Assembly: GCA_905250115.1 (NCBI GenBank)
Contig: CAJNOI010000007.1
Location: forward strand, 301,049 to 365,048
From: Adineta steineri
Taxonomy: Eukaryota; Rotifera; Eurotatoria; Adinetida; Adinetidae
Length of the DNA: 64,000 nt
Direction of reading: 5' to 3'
Shown: one piece after another, positions 9,587 to 23,800 of the stretch
How the letters are laid out: every line of letters starts with the position of its first letter
How positions within the stretch are numbered: position 1 is the first letter of the stretch
Program-made: the position numbers and the translations under genes
The notes under the pieces: generated by a model
Seen by the model: the letters and a program-made list of their open reading frames with translations, nothing else
The model's database searches: none
What the model was told of the DNA's origin: nothing

Positions 9587-9738
9587 CACCTCCCCCCCAA
9601 TCTTCGAAAATTTCTATTTTTTGCTCAACAAAATCAGCAAATCTTCCTAGGTTTTTCTTGAAGATAATGCTACACCACCTTCAAAAATTAAAAAATTTCG
9701 CTACATCCCCCAATGTTAGCTGACTCGCGCTACCCCTG
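9559..9738. mobile_element. 180-bp insertion in copy 3, probable old DNA element
   Basis: Comparison with copy 2 shows extra DNA between the second-helix codons and the ancestral tail. One end starts CAGGACTGACGCGACC and the other ends GCGCTACCCCTG, whose complement is CAGGGGTAGCGCGAG; the two ends are thus weakly similar inverted repeats. It is richer in C and G than its surroundings, with a run of eight C at about 9591. A degenerate target duplication around CTT-TG is possible but not clear. It supplies the stop codon of copy 3. Confidence 0.5.
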
Positions 9739-9981
9739 CTTCTGATTGAATATAATTCTCATATTTCTGTTTAACTAAATCAATTGAATAAATAAATGAA
9801 TAGTAGTTTTCACACATGAAATATATTTTATCAGAATAAATGAATATTAATAGTAGCAAAAAAAAGAAGCACAGAATCAAAATGAGAACTGTCATATAAG
9901 AAAAGAAAAAGAAAAGAAAAACATTTTGTCACTGTTGTATAAAAAAATGCTTAGAAATATTTTTCGTCAAATTTAATAATA

Positions 9982-12900
9982 TTAGGATTCATCCTCAGCA
10001 TTATTAATTATTACTACATCATCATTTATTATATTATTATATATTGAAGGTGATGGAATAATTGTTGAATATGTTGGTAATATAAGTTTATCATAAAATT
10101 GTTTATTAAAATCAATCAGTTCAACAATTTGTTGAAGAGGAACATTTTTCATTGATGTAGCTGTTATTGAATTATTATTATCACGATTAAATATAATTAT
10201 ATTAATACAAATAACATCAGGTATTTGAATAGGTATAGAAAAACGACATGTTATTGATGTATAATCAACATATTTTGATAAATTATTTGCATGTTTTGAA
10301 TAATTTCCTTGATGATTAAAAAATCGATAAATACGGCCATGAAATTTTATACGACGTTTTTCACTAAAATAAGAAGAAAAAAACATTTTATTGAAAAAAT
10401 TGATAAATTTTGTAACATACGAATAATTTGTTGATAAGTTCAGTATAGCTTCATTTGGATTAAGAATTTGTTGATCAAATGATGGCTGACTAATTGTAAA
10501 TGATGCTAGAATAGAAATAGGATTAAATGAAAAACAAGAGTTGAATATATATTTAGCTTACTCTCAGGTAAATAAACACTAGTCACAACATCAAGATCGT
10601 CGTGTAAATTAGCTGAGTCGATCATATGTGCATATTTTGATAAAGTTATATGATCAACCTTGAAAAAATTGATAAAATTTCGATTTCAATTTTAGATTTA
10701 AATAAACATACTTTTAGACTGTAAAAAACATCAGTTTGTTCAAGTGGCGTTAAGAAATCACGACAAAATAAATCTTGAAGTAATTTACTTGTTAACCCTA
10801 TAAAAAAACAATCATTCATACTATTAATAATTATTAGCAATTTTTTTGAAAAAAAGACGCTTTGGAGAACTGTTAATGAGAAGGTGATAGAGACCTACGA
10901 TTGTCACCACCGGAAAGAGAAGATCAAGACATAGGAAGCGAAAATATTGCTAAATCTACATTCGAAAGAATCTCTATCACTTTTTTTTCAAAAAATCAAT
11001 AATAGTAACTAATAATTACCGAACCAATCATTTGGTTCCAAATCAAGATCATTCCAAAATTTATCGGTTTCCTCTTTATTTAAATATGACAATATTCGTT
11101 TTGGATACCATTTTTCCACTAATTGTGTACCTTCGATAAGTACGGCCTATATCAAAGTAAACATACAATTCTATTCCTCTTTATTAATTAAGTTTAAATA
11201 TTTACGGTTAAATCCGTTTCTGTTAATCGAATACGATCATGTTTAGCACCACGTTGTACTCGAAGTAAATTATCACGTCTATTAAAAAGAAAACTTTGAA
11301 TTTAAGATATAAAACTATATATAAAATTACTTTTCAATTGTTGTTCTTAAATTTCTAATATGTTCATTAACAACATCATTCATTCGACCATAAACTGACT
11401 GACTACTTGTCATTTGAACTATTGCTGAAAATGGTTCGAATGCTGCATTAAAAAATCGTCTAAAAAACAATTTATTTTTATTTTATATTCTATTCAATTA
11501 AATATTAACAAACCGATATTCATCAACTGGTTTCATTAAGATTTGTTCAACATATGTACGATAAACTTGTAATTCTTTTTGTTCGATTAAAGATTCTAAT
11601 GCTGCTAATACTTCCGGTGATGATACTTGATAGAAATATTCGGATGCTAAACCTGGACCAGCAATACGTCGTGCATGAAAACTATCATGTGCAGGAATTC
11701 GAGCAAAACGTTTGACAACTAATTGATAAATGACTGTATCATACATTCCACGTGTACACCGGTGTAAAAGAGCATCTTAAGAATTACAAATAAAATAATT
11801 ATGAGTGTTTAAATTTGAAAAAAAGAATATTCTTACAAATGACAAGTAAAAGAGAAGCGATTGGACTAGCAATTAATGCAATTAATACTAATATTGGTTG
11901 TATAATACCACAACAAAGAAAATCAGTTATCACAATATTAATAAGACAAAAGAGTTTTCGACCATATTCACCTAAATTATAAAGATAAAATTAACGATCA
12001 AATAGAATTATTATTATTATTTGATAATACCAGCTGAATTTGCATCATAAAAAAGAATTTGAAGTATATGACATAATAATGTAACGATTGGCATCCTAAA
12101 GATAGATATAAATGATTAAAAAATTATCATGTTATATAACATACCAAATAGGTGATAAAACACCTAATATAAATGAAGCAGTTGGAACAATAAAACAAGC
12201 AGCAGGATAATAAGCACAAATAGCTATTGTGCCAACAAAACCTTTTGCTACATAATTCCACAATCGATTGAATATTCTTTGAATGTTCTTGCCCAAGAAT
12301 CCTAAATTAATTAAGTTGTTATTAACAATTAGAAAAAAAATATTTAAATTTTTCTTTCATACCTCGATCAGGTTGTTGTTCAAATTTTTTTCTTGATTGT
12401 CTTACATGATCCCATAAAGCAACTAAACGCGAAATAAATGTTTGTGTTTTTGATTTTGAATGTGGATGAAGTTTTAACTAAAGAGAAAGAATCATCTTGA
12501 TAAAATATCAAGTAATAATAGTTTCTTGTTTTTTCCTTACATCATTTCGATGTAATTCATAATCAGGTTGAAATGGTTTTATAGAAAATAGAGCACGAAA
12601 ACTAACTGGACTACTAAATGGAACAGCAAGCTAGAAAGAAAATAAACAATTAATCAATTAAAATAATCTTTTGTTTTTCGTTCATACACATAATATAAAA
12701 ATAGTATTTGAAAGCCAACAATATGTTCGAAGTGCAAATAATTTCCATCTCCAAAATGGATATCTCGTTGTTGTGGAATAGGTGACTTTACGTCGTAGAA
12801 TATATTGCGCATCAGGCTAAAAATAAGTCGGGCAAAATGAAAAATAACAATGACTTTTTGGCAAAAATAAAAAATATTTATTTACATCAGAATGAATTAA

Positions 12901-15122
12901 TCGAGTTCGTTGTTGTTCTTCTTCAGGTGAATATGTATATTTAGCAAAGTGGGTTGGAATTTGTCCGATAGGTAATGGGTATGTTCGTTCGACAATCCAA
13001 TTTTCTGGAAGCAATAAAGAACAGATGTACTCTAAGGAGAAAAAAACAAAAAATAATTCCTACTTGGCAACCAGATTGTTCGACTACAATTAATTGTTCG
13101 AATAGGCTCGACGGGTGATTTGAGATTAAGACGAAGAATTGATTCATGCTAGAAAAAGATAATTTTCAAATGAAAATGATTATTATCATATTGTTTTTTT
13201 CCTCTTACATCTTTTCGAAAAGTTAAATCTCGTTGAATAAAATATGCTGCTTGTTGATTTCCTAATGCTTTACATTGATCAATTGATAATTGATGTGCAT
13301 CCCATTCATGTTGATGAATATAATTGATTCGTTCTTCAAATAATTTTTGTTCTATCCAACGATTTATTTTGGATTTTATTGGATGTTCACGAATTAATTT
13401 TTCTCGTACCTATTTTTAATATAAAATAGATGCATTTGAAACTAAGAAAAATCTAAATTCAATACTGTTTTAAGATGTTTTTCTAAATCTTCAGTTAATT
13501 TTTGAACAACTGATCTCATTGTTAATATAGAACGAGCTTGTGCAACTAATAAACGTCCAAGACCAGGTGATAATTTTTCAATTTGATCAGAATTTTCAAT
13601 TAATTCAAATGCTCGTTCAGCATATTCAACATTTAATTGTGTTTGAATACGTTTAGCTATTTCTTCTTTTGTTAAACCTAATTCGACTTGATTATCTAAG
13701 ATAATGACAAAGAAAAAAATAAATAAATAATTGATTATGATAAGAAAAATTACCTTTATATTGATTGATTAATCGTCTTTTTGTAGTATTAAACCAATTT
13801 TTTGGTGTATTTTCAGTAAGAAGATTACTAACAATCGATCTTATTTTTTCTTGAAGATCACGATTATGCAATCGAAGATCAATATCAATATTATTTGGTG
13901 TTACAAAATGATGAGGATATGGAAGCATTGGTGGTGGACGTTTCTAAGAAAAACATACATTTTTAGTTGATTTATTATTTAGGATAAATCTTAGACAATA
14001 CCTTATTTTCTCGATACAAATATTTCTTATGTTCAGTCATTACTTCTAATAAAATTGGTATTTGTGCACAGAATGCTTCATGCATTTCTTTTTCACTTTT
14101 CTAAATAAAAGAAATATTTAAATTTATAGACGAAAAACTAGTTTTCTTACATGTGGTGAAAGTTCCGTAACTAAGAATTTGCTTCGTTCATTTTCGACGT
14201 CTGAATCAATACTAGAAGAATAAACTGCAGGTAATCCAATAAGAGCATCTGAAATAAATAAAAATCATTTACAGATAAAAAAAGAGTAATAGAATGTAAA
14301 CTAACCAACTAAACTAACAAAACCTTGTTTCCATGATCGTAAAGTTGCTTTAAAACTGAAACAATTCGAAAAAACACGATCTTGAGCAAATATTATTAAC
14401 ATATAAACTGCCCATGATAATTCCTAAACAAAAAACTCTATTATCGAAACAAAATCAAAACTAATAACAAACTTTAAAAAACACATGATTTGCTGTTAGA
14501 ATACCCGATTGAAGTAATTTACTTAATCTCCATCGATGATGTTGACCAGGAAAATGAATACTATTAACTTCAAATTCTCTACATAAAAACAAAAATATGA
14601 TTTCTTATTCGAAATGATATATTTCTATATACCCTGTTTGTTTAACTGCTTTAAGTTGTTCTTCATTTAATTTAATTGATGATCCATCTGGATTAGTTGA
14701 TACAATTTCAAGTTCATTTAATGTTGGTGTTTGAAATAATGATTTAAATTCAATCTAAATCATATTGATTATTCAATATTTATATTTTAAAAAATATTAA
14801 ATTTACTTTATTTGATTCACTCGTTATACCAGTTATCGATGGTGGCAACGATACTTCAAAAGATTTACATTCTTCAAGATTCTTTTCTGCTTTCTATAGA
14901 ATAAAAATAAATATACATGCAAGTATACCCTGTTTTTCTTTTACATACCTCACGAATATAATCTTGAATATTAGCAATATCTATTGTAACTCCTTGTTTT
15001 GGAGTCTCAAAATGAACTGGACCAGTCTATTGATGAATTTGTAATAATAATCAAAACTAAATTTAATTACTTACTTGATATTTAGGCATATGTATAGACA
15101 CATGTTCCGTTTGATTTGCCAT
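9982..15122 (-). CDS. Large multi-pass membrane protein of unknown function (27 exons)
   Basis: Twenty-seven exons joined in frame give 1179 residues. From the start: 15075-15122, 14949-15026, 14807-14893, 14633-14754, 14473-14578, 14306-14423, 14151-14248, 14002-14100, 13754-13943, 13466-13695, 13209-13409, 13064-13148, 12886-13031, 12688-12816, 12541-12630, 12363-12477, 12145-12301, 12031-12095, 11837-11971, 11514-11775, 11331-11459, 11206-11278, 11020-11146, 10712-10797, 10562-10658, 10421-10505, 9982-10363. The first half is soluble, charged and partly helical. Hydrophobic segments lie at about 560-595, 665-715 and 727-770 (GFVGTIAICAYYPAACFIVP; LFCLINIVITDFLCCGIIQP). A conserved-looking soluble part follows, with RIPAHDSFHARRIAGPGLAS at about 790-810. 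No signal peptide is evident. I recognise no named family. The regular, intact exon structure shows a real, constrained gene. Confidence 0.7.
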
Positions 15123-18100
15123 TTGAAAGTTTGATCAATAAATATAAATATACATTATTCTTAAAGCAAAAAAAAAACGAAATCAAATATGATTCAACTG
15201 TTTTACTAAAGATGCGCACACATTCTTCGACTTATATAGAATTTCATTCTTGTTTCGTATGATTCATGTCAGTTAAGAAAAAAAGAGATTGAGTCAATAA
15301 TGTATGAATTAAAAAAGAAAAACGACGACGACACGACAACGTTTTTTTCTATTTGAAGGACGAAGTAATGAGACATGGTAATAAGTACCTATGTCGTTAC
15401 GTAGTGATTGAGTAATGACAAAATAGAAAACGAGCAAATAACTGAATTTTTTTTTCTCTTATTCTTTAGATGAAATCATTGACATAGGAGAAGCCATCAG
15501 ACAAATGCCTCGATTATCGTTCAAGTATACTGAGAAAGAGTAGAATAGAACATTCTACAATACATTCTCACAACAATATGTTTCAGACTCGTCATCTAAT
15601 TCTCATCACTTGGCTCCTCCTCATCTTTTTGTTAAATATATAAATGTATATATAACTATAAACAATAGTAGTAGAAGAAGAAAAAAAAACTTCATTTATC
15701 TTGACGTGTGTATGTGAAGCCGTCGTCAATCGGTGATGTGTGAAGTTGATGATGAGAAATGCGCGTGCTCTGAATATGCCATTCTCATTTTTTTTTCTCT
15801 TTCTCTTTTGTCTATTGAGTGACCGTGCTTAATCGACTGGTCGCTCGGGTCTACAATCGATAGACATACACAAAATAGCACTCAGACGACCGATGGAGAT
15901 GGGAGAAAAAAAAAGAAGAAATGGATGGGAGCAAAAAAGATGAGGAAATATCATGAGGAATCTAATCAATAGACAGATTGCTTTCTTGATATGTATATAT
16001 ATTCTGTGTAGTACGAATCATTAGGTATTAATATTTGCCTTGTTTGATTGTCTGAACAGCTGTCCGATAGACATAAATAGTAGATATGACTATTACTTAA
16101 ACAAGAATAACTTAATATTATAGTTTTTTTAGATAATATATATATATATCGATATATAATAGCATAAGTTTGCCAATAAATTTGAAAAATATTCATTGAT
16201 TAATTATGTAATAGTATATTACTATTCTTCTAAAGAAATTAGAGATAATTTTTTGTTTTCTAAAAATATTTTGGTTTCTTTATAAAAGAAACAAATATCT
16301 CAAGATTAAATTCTTATCTTTCATGTATATTATTCTATGTACAGAGAAAGTTCAAGTGGTAATAACAAGTTTTAAATATAAACGACAACACATGGACACT
16401 TACAAACTTTATATAGAATAACCTTTTCGATCAATATAATTTATACTAATTGATTTGAATATATTTATTATCAATTCATTTACCTTGTATGTTAAATATT
16501 AAATATGAATTAAAGTAAATTTCCAATTGCAATTGATCAGCTTTACATTACTAAATAGAATGTGTCCAATATTTTGTACATAAAAGAAATCATTACAATG
16601 GCAACCATCTGGAAAAAGAATCTATAGTGAATAAACTTGGTGTCAAGAACCTTATAAACGTCAAAGGAAAAGGAAATAGTAACAAACAGAACAGGAAAAG
16701 AAAGAGGTCGATAGAAGTGAACCAAACATATGAACCCAAGGCAATAGGCGCATTTGATATGGAAGCTACGAACCAATCAAACAAAAAGTCCATAGTTTAT
16801 GACATTCCAGAAGTTGCTCTTCTCTTCTATTCTCTCATATACATATCGATCGATAGGACATGTAAAAGAATAGTTCAATTTACATAAAATGTAGTGAAAG
16901 TATAACAACATTTCTCATCACGTTGACGGAAATGTGTACAAAATAACATTGTGAGTTTAAAAATCGAATGGATTATTCGAATTAGTCCAACTAGAATTTA
17001 TTTCGATATTCATATTGAACATATATAACAAATATATTTTGTTTGTTCTTTATCAATCTTAATTCATACACGTTGTCGTTAAATTTAACTTATCAAATTG
17101 AGTTTGACGATCATACAATTCATGTACCACTATATTTCTCTGTCTCTCATATAGTTCAATATCTTGATCGTATATTTTCGTGATCTTATATACAAAAATA
17201 AGGTGGCTTACGGCTTGTATGTCAAGAAGTTGTTTTAATCGGACGTTAAGCACTCAGTCAGAATAAAAACTGAATTTTGTTGCCAAAATAATGATTGAGT
17301 CTGATGAAACATAGCCTGAAGATTTTTTATGAGTTAGTTAAGTACATATTTGTAAAAATGTATCGTTTCTATTCAGTTTATACTACGAACTATTGTCAAG
17401 AAGGTTACTGTTTCTATTTTATATTATGCAACATTCGTATATTTCCAAGTTGAGAAATACAGAGCAGTATCAAGATTGTAAACATCACGTTTACGTTCGT
17501 AAACGATCATGTATATCTAGTATATACATAGAAATTATTGTATTTTGTATCTAAAATAAAATTGACTGTTAAACTGATAATTATCGAATTTTTACAATTT
17601 TATTCTAAAACTGAACATACGGCGAGCGTATGCGGTGATATACGATCGCCATATATCTCTGTATAAGGAATAGACAAACAATCATTTAATCGCTTCCGTA
17701 TTTTGACATGACCGCCGATATACTGATTGTATATGGAGAAAGCCGATGGCTTACAACTGTACATTCTCGATCTGAGATATATGCGGCTGCTTCTACGTGA
17801 TAATAATAATGATGGGGGTTGTAGTCGTAATGGTGATAATGATAGTGATGTGAAGATGTGTTTATGTTATTTTTGATCATTTGACACCATATTGATTATA
17901 ATACTAGTTGATCCTCTTTAAGATTATCTAAACGTCAATCATTTTGTTAAAACCCATCAAACAAAGTTTAATTAAAGTTTGCTTTCTTCGGTTGATTACA
18001 CAGTAGAATACAATTGAAATAATATATTTCGACATTTACTGATGAACAGATGAAAAAGACGTATTTTTCCGATGATCACTAAATTGTCTTGATTGATCAC

Positions 18101-19348
18101 ATCAATCTCATGATAGATTATACAGCTTGTTTAAATCTCATTTGTATTAATACTAGTATTATCATCCTTAATTGAACCAAAAAAAAAAAGAACTACAATT
18201 CAAACAGTCGGAAGAATGAATATAGTAATTCTCTTCCGTCATGAGAGATACTAATTAACAGTCAATTGATTAAATAGAATATCTATCGAATTTCATCAGC
18301 TTGTCGGATTCTATTAGTTCCGGTATCGGATGTATTCTCCTAGGCAGTTCAAAATTATCATATTCTATCAATAAATCATACAAATAAAATCAAGAAAAAG
18401 TGAATATATCAGATATAGTACATATTAGATGGAAAAAGTTCAGCAGTACTTTTTTTAATGCGTTGTGACATTATAAATTAACAAGAAACATTTGCTAGAT
18501 TAATATTATTATATACTTCTATTGAGAAAAAATGATTGTAATTTCTTTTGAATTTAATATAAGACATCGGCAAACAACTTTAAGAGAAGAAACGTTTCTG
18601 ATGAAGTATCATAGTGAATTATAAAAGCAATAATGCTCAAGAGTGTTCGACATCAAGGTTAAAATCAAATTTCAAGATTGAAATCTCTACCGTTTTTGAT
18701 TTGATCGACGTATAGTTTCCTTTATAATCTAAAAATTAATATTGCTTATTGTTAATATTAGCTCGTTGAGAAAATACATTAGATTTTTTATAATAATGTG
18801 TAACATGAATATATGTAAATTGTGATCTATAAAACTAAGCATAGAAACTTTGAATGATTACATTGAGCGGCAAATCCAAGTAATCACAACATACTATATA
18901 AGATAAAGCAAAGAGTCATCTAGATATACATCATTTACTTGATATTGCCTCGAAAAAATGAATGATAGCTGAATACCTTTGTTCTACATGACAAGAAAAT
19001 AAAAGTTGTCTTGGTCTGGTACTGATATGAGATCTGTGATTTAAAGTTGTCAATGAAACACTTTTTTGATTTTTTCGTTACAGGTAACTAATTATATCAC
19101 GTTATAAAAAAATAGAAATTAAACAATGTAGTTAAAATGACATTGAGAAGAACTTTGAAAGTACTAAATTATAAAATCGGATAAAGTGTATAGCATACAT
19201 TCATTTTATAACATACGTATATTAGTAAACTAGCTACTTGAACTTACAAGAAATAGATGTCGTCATTATTTTACATCATCGAATTCCTTATTGAGGCACA
19301 TCATTTGAAAAAAATTGGGGAAAATAATAAAGCGTGTTCTTCCTCTTT
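15123..19348. other. Long gene-poor region
   Basis: Over 4 kb with no gene I can support. The left end must hold the promoter of the 27-exon gene. I see AT-rich sequence, a TA microsatellite near 16138-16150 with a palindromic extension, and scattered short open frames (such as 16627-16887) with no splice sites, no protein-like composition and no repeats. A segment at 17190-17260 faintly resembles the start of 5S rRNA but does not hold up. A GATAATGATAG-type simple repeat lies near 17800-17850. Confidence 0.45.
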
Positions 19349-19378
19349 AGTTTGTATATTGTTCAGTTTAAAAATAAA

Positions 19379-19657
19379 ATGCCTTCTTCATCAAATTCAT
19401 TTTCACCGTTCTCAGTCAACCTTATACGTAATTGTATACCATCATTGCATTTATTTTCTACTTCTTCACGACAACCTACAACTGTAACACCTACTAAATG
19501 GCCTGCAGACCTTATAGAAGCAGTATGTATTGAAGCTTTTGGTCTCACCGCCCAGACTGAACGCGTAGGAAAATGGACAAATATAAAGTAATATTTGATA
19601 TGTTGATTTCTTTTTTACAATCTACTTTGATGTTTTAGTGGTATTGAATCAAAGTAA
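19379..19657 (+). CDS. Small two-exon gene, possible mitochondrial protein
   Basis: Exons 19379-19587 and 19639-19657 join across a 51-nt GT-AG intron (GTAATATTTG to GATGTTTTAG) and give 75 residues ending NGIESK. A good acceptor-like tract, TCTTCCTCTTTAG, ends 29 nt before the ATG. The intron length is typical of this window and the frame closes soon after it. Residues 1-31 have Ser, Arg and hydrophobic residues without acids, including NLIRNCIPSLHLFSTSSRQ, a pattern like a mitochondrial presequence with a cleavage region at FSTSS. The mature part, with KWPADLIEAVCIEAFGLTAQ, would be only about 45-50 residues and has two or three cysteines in all. I do not recognise it. Without the intron the frame would end six codons earlier, so the model is only modestly dependent on the splice. 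Confidence 0.45.
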
Positions 19658-20869
19658 TCATTCAAACAACAGAATAAATATTAGTAAATTCATTCGTTTT
19701 TTGTATATAGATTAAGATTAGTTCTTTTTTGTTATTTTGTACTTGAAAAATAATAAAATGAAACATTACTATTAAATACAACAGCTATTGAGAGACATCA
19801 TTATATGATTGAAATAACCGTATACTACAAAAGCAAGTTGTTATGAATATTGTTTTTATATTCTATGCTATATGCAAAAGAATGATTCCGAGTATTCATA
19901 ACGATCTTAATTTAGATACGATGTTCTTTTCTATGTTAATGATCATTGCTATGATAGTGAAAACAACTACGGTAAAAAAAGAGAAGAAATATACAGATAT
20001 TTTATGTTTTATATTTTATTAATGAGTAAAACGGAAAGATAGTTCTTTAAAATAATTATACTGTCAAATAAACGAGACTATAATAAAACCTTGATTACGT
20101 ATAATATAAAACATATGTATTTCACTTATTGAAGTAATTTTGCATAATTCAAGAAGTAGTGAATATATGATTAAATACAACGCTATAAATATTTATCAAT
20201 CTTTTCGACAAGAGAATTAGATTATATATATTCTGATGGAAACGGGCAATATTCATCAACGGAAATAACTCTTAACGATTGTGTATCACTTTTCAATGCA
20301 CTTGTTTAGAAACATACTCTTTAAAAAGATCTATAGGCGTAAATTCAATATACTAGGTAGTCAGAAAGATACTATCGATAAGAAATAAAATGAGCTTGTT
20401 GAATCACATTACTTAGAAAACGATTGAAAGAGGATATTTTCACAGGAACTGATTAATTTTCTTCTTGTTAAATACGAAAGAGAGCGATAGCTTATCTTTT
20501 ATGTAATTTTGTACTTTCTAATATTAAGGTACAGATATCTCCATGTACGAATAATATATTTGAAACTATTTATAAATGCGATAGTCACAATTTAAGGGTA
20601 TATTCTGTATAAAATAGACTCATTTTTTGATAAATAATCTCAATATTATTCATAAATTTATGTACATAATTATTAAATTAATCGAAACCATATATGCAGA
20701 AATACAGTTTATATAAACTATAATAGAAATATTTCTTCAGACAAAAACAAAACAAAGAAATGTAATAAAAAAAACGCTATTACAGTTAAATAGATATATA
20801 TTTATATATATATATATATATAAACAAGAGAAAGCTAAAAATTCATATGTTTTATTTGTTTATTTTGGT
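19658..20869. other. Intergenic region
   Basis: AT-rich DNA between the small gene (+) and the 3' end of the coiled-coil gene (-). A TA microsatellite lies at about 20795-20822. No coding signal or larger repeat was seen. Confidence 0.5.
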
Positions 20870-23800
20870 TTATGTTAGTGTATTTGATATCGATGATGAC
20901 ACCGAAATCGATAATTGAGATTGTGATCGAATTGAATTTGAAGTTAAAAGCGGTGGAGGAATATTCTTCATATTAAAAAATAATAAGCGTTTAGCACGAT
21001 TTTGTGTTTCACTTAATGTAACTAATGTCCATGTAGTTTGATCAAGTATAACAGACCATGGTCGTTCAACATTTAAAATTTTTTTTGCTTGTGTATGTTC
21101 ATTACGTTTTATTTGCCATATACATGATGCATTATAATCAGCAACTAACCATCCACCGAAATGATCTGCACTTACTTTAAATCCAGTTACTTCAATTTGT
21201 TTTAATAAATTTAATTGATAATCAAATATAATTAAAGCAACATCACATAAAATAGCTAAATGTTCTGTAAGATCATCAGCTTCAATATCCCATATTGTTG
21301 ATGATTCAAGTATATGTTTACCCATAGATTTTAATTTATAATCATAACGTTCAAGTAAAAATTGTGGACGTTCTTTTTGTGTTGAGGTATAATAAAATGA
21401 TGTATTTGATGAAGATGTTATAGAAGTTGGTGGAATTTTATGTGTATGAAAGATTGATGATTGACATGATGTAATACGTTTTGGCCAATCGCCAGTGATA
21501 TCAATTGATTGAAAAATTTTACTGAATGAACGATTGCAAATAATCTATAACAAGGAAAAAAAAGAATTTATTTTCATTTTAATATTATAAATATTTTACA
21601 ATTTGTGTTTGTGTTGCAACTATCCAATGATTTGTTGATTTTGACCAAGATATATCAATAATGCCATCGTATGGCCAAGGAAAACATAAAAGTGAAGTAT
21701 CTGGTTTATACATAATAAATTGTTTATTAAGTTGATGATAAAGACATAGATGATGATTGCCATCAATTTCAAGAAAACGCCAAAATTCATTACCTAAATT
21801 GACTGTACGTGAATAAGCAAAATCAAGTTGTTCAAATAATGAACTATATTCATTTTTTGATATATATTCATATAGATCAAGTGCTTTTGTATTTGAATTT
21901 AATTGTTTATTTCCACGAGAATCTAATAAATAAAAATCATTTTTTGTTTTGTTTAAATAATTCATATTCTTACTAGAATCACTAATTGCAATTGATGTAA
22001 CACCAGGTGTATTTATTGTTGGTCTCCAACCATTTTCTAATAAATTTGTCCAATGATCTTTATCGATATCGAACCATGTTTCATTTAACATATTTTCTTT
22101 ATGTCCATTTTGATAATCTTGTGTTCGTTTTAATTGTAATTGTTTATCTTGTGTATCTTCACTTGAACGACGAAATGATAAACGAGGATTATTATGATGT
22201 TTTTGTGATTCCGATCGATGTGTTGTTGATTGTTTTAATTTTGTTGTTGGTGGACATCCATATATTTGATTATCAACAGCTTGTATTTGATGTGGTTCAA
22301 GTGTTCTTGAACGATAACGTCGATCACGTGTATTATTCATAGTTTGATCATTTTCATGAATACTATTTGCTGCTTTATCATATAATTCAACTATATCTCG
22401 ATCTGTTGTTGGAGGAGAAGTTGTTGTTGTTGTTATAGCTACGACTCGTTCAATTGGAATACTAACAGACTCACGTGATAGTAATGTATGACGAGTTTCA
22501 CTTGTTTTTTTCCTAGGTGGTTTCATTGTATTTACTGATGATTTAATTGTTAATGGAGTTGATTGAATAGTATGAATACCATTTGGTAATGAACGATTTG
22601 AAATAGTTGCTGATTTTTGGTGAGATTCTGATACTGTTTCTATATTATCAAGACCATTTGATGATGTTGATGGCGGTGGCATTGATTCAACAGATTGCTA
22701 AAAATTTATAAAAAATAAAAATATTTATTATTTATTTAAATCAAACCTGTTGTGAATGATTATCATATTTTGTTCGTAAATTTTTCCGTATTTCACGTAA
22801 ACGTTGAAAACGTCGAATAGAATCATCAAACGATTCAAATGCAAATAATTTATGATTATTATTATTATCTACTCCATTGGTCTCATTTTGTTCATTTGTA
22901 CTTGTTGAAACATTTTGTAATTGTTTTTGTTGTATAGGAATATTTGTTATTGTTCGTGTATATCGTCGTTGTGGACCTTCAGTTTGTGAACCTGGTTTTT
23001 GTTGACTGGTTTTACTTGTTGTTTTAGCTGTTGGTTGTTTTGATTTCATATCATATAAATGCTCAGCATGATCAAGTGATTGTAAAGCTGATAACTACAA
23101 TAAAAAAAAACACAAAATGATGATAATTATTCTTAACTATACTGATAATTATTTCATTCATTCTTTGGTCGAGACACTACGCCCATTTTGAATTAACATT
23201 GTTTTGATTCTAATCGATACGAACATTTTTTTTTAACCTATACAATTATATAATCATCTTTACTATTGATATGATCGCAATTGATCGATCTATTGAAAAT
23301 AGCATTTTGAATATACAAAGGTCAATATAGAAATAAAAACTGATATGATAACATCCTCCCCATCACCGAATCATTCATTCATATATTACAAACTAACCTT
23401 GACTTTCGAGACTGAATTTGTTTGATGTGCATCAAATTTCTTTTTCTTCTTTTTTGTTAATAATACTTTAGGTTTTGGTAGTATGAAACCATACTTCATC
23501 TACATAAATTTTAATGAACAATTTTCAATAATCGAGAGATAAATTACATCAAAATGAAAGTAAGAACGAAAAATTCAAATCACCTTAATCAACTAAGGAT
23601 ATCTTGATATATATATACATATGTCAAATACTTTGATCTACTTATCAAAAATTTCAAAAGATAATAACACTAATCGAATTTTTATGGTCTTATAACATAA
23701 AATATGATCTTTAAAAAGCAATGACTATAACTATATAAAAGAAAAAAACAAAATTTCCCCCTTCCATTATTCAAATAAATCATAATATTATATAGAAATA

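Noticed and set aside
16627-16887. An 86-codon frame with a lysine-rich middle.
   Set aside because: Isolated, without acceptor, donor or poly(A) context; its two halves look unrelated in composition.
17190-17260. Faint 5S rRNA-like strings (GGCTTACGGC and GTTAAGCA).
   Set aside because: The expected later box with GGATGGGAGACC and the closing stem are missing and the spacing is wrong; chance is more likely than a 5S-derived element.
22007-22342. A 111-codon plus-strand frame inside the coiled-coil gene.
   Set aside because: Lies wholly antisense to a long, well-supported exon and is hydrophobic only because of complementarity to Asn/Lys/Gln codons.
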